Assembly (NCBI RefSeq): GCF_000355805.1
Contig: NZ_CM001837.1
Span: forward strand, 468,309 to 532,308
Direction of reading: 5' to 3'
Length of the DNA: 64,000 nt
From: Dokdonia sp. PRO95
GTDB taxonomy: Bacteria > Bacteroidota > Bacteroidia > Flavobacteriales > Flavobacteriaceae
Shown: positions 60,978 through 64,000 of the stretch, in pieces
Layout of the letters: each line of letters starts with the position of its first letter
Numbering within the stretch: the stretch's first letter is position 1
The notes under the pieces: model-generated
Databases searched by the model: none
The model's input: the letters and a program-made list of their open reading frames with translations, nothing else
What the model was told of the DNA's origin: nothing
Made by a program: the position numbers and the translations under genes

Positions 60978-63900
60978 ATGAAAAAATTACTAATCCTTTC
61001 AAGCTTTTTATTAGTATCCTTATCTGCCTTCGGTCAGGTAAAGATAGGTGACAATCCAAATACAATTGATGGCTCTTCTCTTCTTGAACTTGAGAGCACC
61101 AGCAAGGTGTTAGTTGCCACAAGAATAAGTACAAGTCAAATGAATGCTATCACTCCACTTTCTGGAGCTCTAGTATTCAATACTGATGAAAATTGCTTTT
61201 TCCAATACACAGGAGCAAACTGGCAGAGTTTATGCCAGATAGCGTCAATGATTGTTGATAATAATGATGGAACATACACCTATACAGATGCTAGTGGAAA
61301 CTCTCAAATTATTAACACCCAGGCTTCTTCTAATCCGTACGACAACTCAAACTCTGGACTTGTAGGGACAAACGTACAAGATGCCATAGACGAAATCAAT
61401 ACATCTATAGAAAACGTATCCATTATTGACAACGGTGATGGAACTTATAATTTTACAGACCCAAGCGGAACCACAACTACTATTGCAGATACTTCGATTT
61501 CTACTTTAGTAGATAATGGAGACGGAACATACACGTATACAGATGAAACTGGGGCAACACAAATAATTGATACGACTGCATCTGGTAATATTTTTGAAAA
61601 TAATGGCACCGGACTTTCCTCAGATACCGTACAAGAAGCAATAGAAGAAATCAATGCCGCAGTAGGTACAGTTGCACTCGTTGATAACGGCGATGGAACT
61701 TACGATTTCACAGACGCAAGCGGAACTACAACAACAATTACAGACACATCTATTTCGACATTGGTTGATAACGGAGATGGAACTTATACTTACACTGATG
61801 AAACTGGGGCGACTCAATTAATCGATACAAACGCCTCTGCAAATCCGTATGACAACACAGCATCTGGACTAACAGCTACGAATGTGCAGGATGCTATCGA
61901 TGAAATTACAGGAGCTTTAAGTGCTGTTAATGTAACTTTAGTAGACAATGGAGATGGCACTTATACTTTTACTGACGTATTTGGTAACGAAACCACGATT
62001 GCTGACACATCACTATCTACACTCGTTGACAACGCAGACGGAACATACACCTACACAGATGAAACAGGAGCGACTCAAGTAATCGACACAAACGCTTCTG
62101 CTAATCCTTATGATAATACAACTTCTGGATTAGTAGCAACAAACGTGCAAGAAGCTATTGATGAAATCAACGCTGCAGCAGGAACAGTAGCGCTCGTAGA
62201 TAACGGCGATGGAACGTACGACTTCACAGACGCAAGCGGAACGACAACAACTATCGCAGATACGTCTATCTCGACACTTGTTGACAACGCAGACGGAACA
62301 TACACCTACACAGATGAAACAGGAGCAACTCAAGTAATCGACACAAACGCTTCTGCAAATCCTTATGACAATACAACTTCTGGGTTAGCAGCAACTAATG
62401 TGCAAGATGCCATAGACGAAATAAACGCAGCAGCTGGAACGGTAGCGCTAGTAGATAACGGCGATGGAACTTACGATTTCACAGACGCAAGCGGAACGAC
62501 AACAACTATAGCAGACACGTCTATCTCCACACTCGTTGACAACGCAGATGGAACATACACCTACACAGATGAAACAGGAGCAACACAAGTAATCGACACA
62601 AACGCTTCTGCAAATCCTTATGACAATACAACGTCAGGACTCGTAGCAACTAATGTGCAAGACGCTATTGACGAAATCAACGCAGCAGCAGGAACAGTAG
62701 CGCTCGTAGATAACGGTGACGGAACGTATGATTTCACAGACGCAAGTGGTACGACAACAACTATCGCAGACACCTCTATCTCTACACTCGTTGACAACGC
62801 AGACGGAACATACACCTACACAGATGAAACAGGAGCAACACAAATAATCGACACAAACGCTTCTGCAAATCCTTATGACAATTCAACATCTGGGCTAGTA
62901 GCAGCAAACGTGCAAGACGCTATTGACGAAATCAACGCAGCAGCAGGAACAGTAGCGCTCGTAGATAATGGTAACGGAACGTATGATTTCACAGACGCAA
63001 GCGGAACTACAACGACTATCGCAGATACGTCTATCTCGACACTCGTTAACAACGCAGACGGAACATACACCTACACAGATGAAACAGGAGCAACACAAGT
63101 AATCGACACAAACGCTTCTGCAAATCCTTATGACAATACAACGTCAGGACTAGTAGCAACAAACGTGCAAGATGCCATAGACGAAATAAACGCGGCAGCT
63201 GGAACAGTAGCGCTCGTAGATAATGGAGACGGAACATATGATTTCACAGACGCAAGCGGAACAACAACGACCATCGCAGATACTTCTGTATCAACGCTAG
63301 TTGATAATGGCAATGGAACTTATGGTTATACCGATGAAACTGGAATAACCACAGTAATTGACACTAACGGCTTTAATATCACAAATACTGTGGCAGGTAA
63401 TACAATTGCAACGGTTACTGACGCGGCAGGAAATGCAACAGATATTAATGAAACTGTAACAACCTTTGCAGACGCAATGGACGGTTTAATCACATATACT
63501 GATGAAAATGGAGATCCACAAACAGTAGCTAAGTCAGATATCACAGATAATACTGACGGAACATACACGTTCACAAACAATGATGGATCAGACGTTACCA
63601 TTAACACAAACGGTATTGTAATTGCTGATGTCAATGACGGACAAGTAATAGCTACCATAACAGAAGCCGATGGCACTGTTTCTAACATTGAAGAAACTAT
63701 AACTTCAATTTCTGATGATAACACTGCCACTTCCGTGAAAACAATTGCAACCTATACAGATGAGGAAGGAAACGATCAAGTTATTGATGAAACAATAACA
63801 GACGTTACTGACTTAAACACAGCGGCAGTTACAAACACCATTGCTACCTATAACGCAGAAGACGCAACAGCTTTTACAATTGCAGAAACAGTTACTACAA

Positions 63901-64000
63901 TCTCTGATGAAACTGACGGAAACGTTACATTCACAAATGAAGCAGGTGCAACAATCACCGTAGCTAAAGCTGACATTACAGATAATGCAGACGGAACGTA
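60978..64000 (+). CDS. Giant repetitive secreted surface protein, 3' end outside the window
   Basis: From ATG 60978 the frame stays open for 1007 codons to the window edge. It opens with a signal peptide (MKKLLILSSFLLVSLSAFGQ) and a conserved N-terminal module (KIGDNPNTIDGSSLLELES ... PLSGALVFNTDENCFFQYTGANWQSLCQ), seen in many Bacteroidota fibre-like proteins. From about residue 85 come repeats of 85 residues, each with two strands of type L(V/I)DNGDGTY-(D/T)(F/Y)TD-(A/E)(S/T)G and a linker NPYDNTTSGL-A-NVQDAIDEIN. After about residue 795 the repeats become shorter and diverged. The protein is probably an adhesin exported by T9SS, but no sorting domain is in view. It was hidden from an ORF list because it has no stop in the window. 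Confidence 0.88.
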   Translation, partial: MKKLLILSSFLLVSLSAFGQVKIGDNPNTIDGSSLLELESTSKVLVATRISTSQMNAITPLSGALVFNTDENCFFQYTGANWQSLCQIASMIVDNNDGTYTYTDASGNSQIINTQASSNPYDNSNSGLVGTNVQDAIDEINTSIENVSIIDNGDGTYNFTDPSGTTTTIADTSISTLVDNGDGTYTYTDETGATQIIDTTASGNIFENNGTGLSSDTVQEAIEEINAAVGTVALVDNGDGTYDFTDASGTTTTITDTSISTLVDNGDGTYTYTDETGATQLIDTNASANPYDNTASGLTATNVQDAIDEITGALSAVNVTLVDNGDGTYTFTDVFGNETTIADTSLSTLVDNADGTYTYTDETGATQVIDTNASANPYDNTTSGLVATNVQEAIDEINAAAGTVALVDNGDGTYDFTDASGTTTTIADTSISTLVDNADGTYTYTDETGATQVIDTNASANPYDNTTSGLAATNVQDAIDEINAAAGTVALVDNGDGTYDFTDASGTTTTIADTSISTLVDNADGTYTYTDETGATQVIDTNASANPYDNTTSGLVATNVQDAIDEINAAAGTVALVDNGDGTYDFTDASGTTTTIADTSISTLVDNADGTYTYTDETGATQIIDTNASANPYDNSTSGLVAANVQDAIDEINAAAGTVALVDNGNGTYDFTDASGTTTTIADTSISTLVNNADGTYTYTDETGATQVIDTNASANPYDNTTSGLVATNVQDAIDEINAAAGTVALVDNGDGTYDFTDASGTTTTIADTSVSTLVDNGNGTYGYTDETGITTVIDTNGFNITNTVAGNTIATVTDAAGNATDINETVTTFADAMDGLITYTDENGDPQTVAKSDITDNTDGTYTFTNNDGSDVTINTNGIVIADVNDGQVIATITEADGTVSNIEETITSISDDNTATSVKTIATYTDEEGNDQVIDETITDVTDLNTAAVTNTIATYNAEDATAFTIAETVTTISDETDGNVTFTNEAGATITVAKADITDNADGT
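61677..63212 (+). repeat. Tandem 255-bp repeats inside the surface-protein gene
   Basis: Units start at 61677, 61938, 62193, 62448, 62703 and 62958; the first is 261 bp and the others exactly 255 bp (85 codons). Those from 62193 onward are nearly identical at the nucleotide level, including synonymous sites, which indicates recent amplification or gene conversion. A partial unit continues from 63213. Confidence 0.92.

Noticed and set aside
61445..63730. A ladder of minus-strand open frames spaced 255 bp apart
   Set aside because: They are antisense shadows of the tandem repeats in the plus-strand surface-protein gene, which is open throughout.

Overview
The window is a piece of a marine flavobacterial chromosome, most likely a Dokdonia (Krokinobacter) species. 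Three things point there. First, the rhodopsin at 23194-24036 has the NDQ signature of the KR2-type light-driven sodium pump and matches KR2 almost throughout, as I remember it. Second, gliding and T9SS features are present (gldA; a type B sorting domain). Third, several promoters fit the Bacteroidota pattern TTG-N17-23-TAnnTTTG (rpsO, tRNA-Gly, the aromatic operon leader, the hybrid kinase).

Layout. 0.1-6.4 kb: glyoxylate-shunt block (class V aminotransferase, isocitrate lyase, malate synthase on the minus strand) with a divergent XRE/IrrE-like regulator and a perfect palindrome between them. 6.6-16.9 kb: long minus-strand housekeeping block rsgA-dtd-three DUF3857 proteins-MazG-like-aroA-queA. 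17.7-21.9 kb: minus-strand aromatic amino acid operon pheA-aminotransferase-tyrA-DAHP synthase/chorismate mutase. It is preceded by a previously unannotated 26-codon leader peptide rich in Phe/Tyr/Trp and by mutually exclusive antiterminator and terminator hairpins, that is, a ribosome-mediated attenuator. 22.1-27.2 kb: gldA, sodium-pumping rhodopsin, rpsO, pnp. 27.4-28.9 kb: divergent Fur-family regulator and thioredoxin-reductase-like flavoprotein around palindromic operators. 28.9-41.4 kb: AT-rich plus-strand accessory stretch (lipoproteins, RNase H, UvrD-like helicase-nuclease, small membrane proteins, a 1087-residue secreted protein). In it, two genes look broken, and at least four genes are followed by copies of one intergenic repeat, as in a cassette array. 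41.5-44.6 kb: secreted protein, a zinc-finger/FAD monooxygenase fusion and a methyltransferase. 44.8-47.9 kb: repeat cluster and arsenic operon arsR-DUF6428-arsenate reductase-ACR3. 48-54.2 kb: Nudix hydrolase, orphan Imm53 protein, large hybrid histidine kinase, outer-membrane proteins, and a regulator with its own palindromic operators. 54.3-60.6 kb: M1 peptidase (signal peptide split off by a one-base frameshift), a DUF6702 protein, three tandem carboxypeptidase-like-domain proteins, peptidase E, tRNA-Gly(TCC). 61.0-64.0 kb: start of a giant repetitive surface protein with 255-bp tandem repeats, running off the window.

Across the window a 14-18 bp palindrome with core GCTTTCGCGAAAGC occurs at ten intact and about seven decayed sites. 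It lies between genes and, in two different reading frames, inside genes. It is absent from the 30.3-41.3 kb accessory stretch. Together with the pheA attenuator it is the most unusual feature here. All calls come from reading the sequence; no database search was run.
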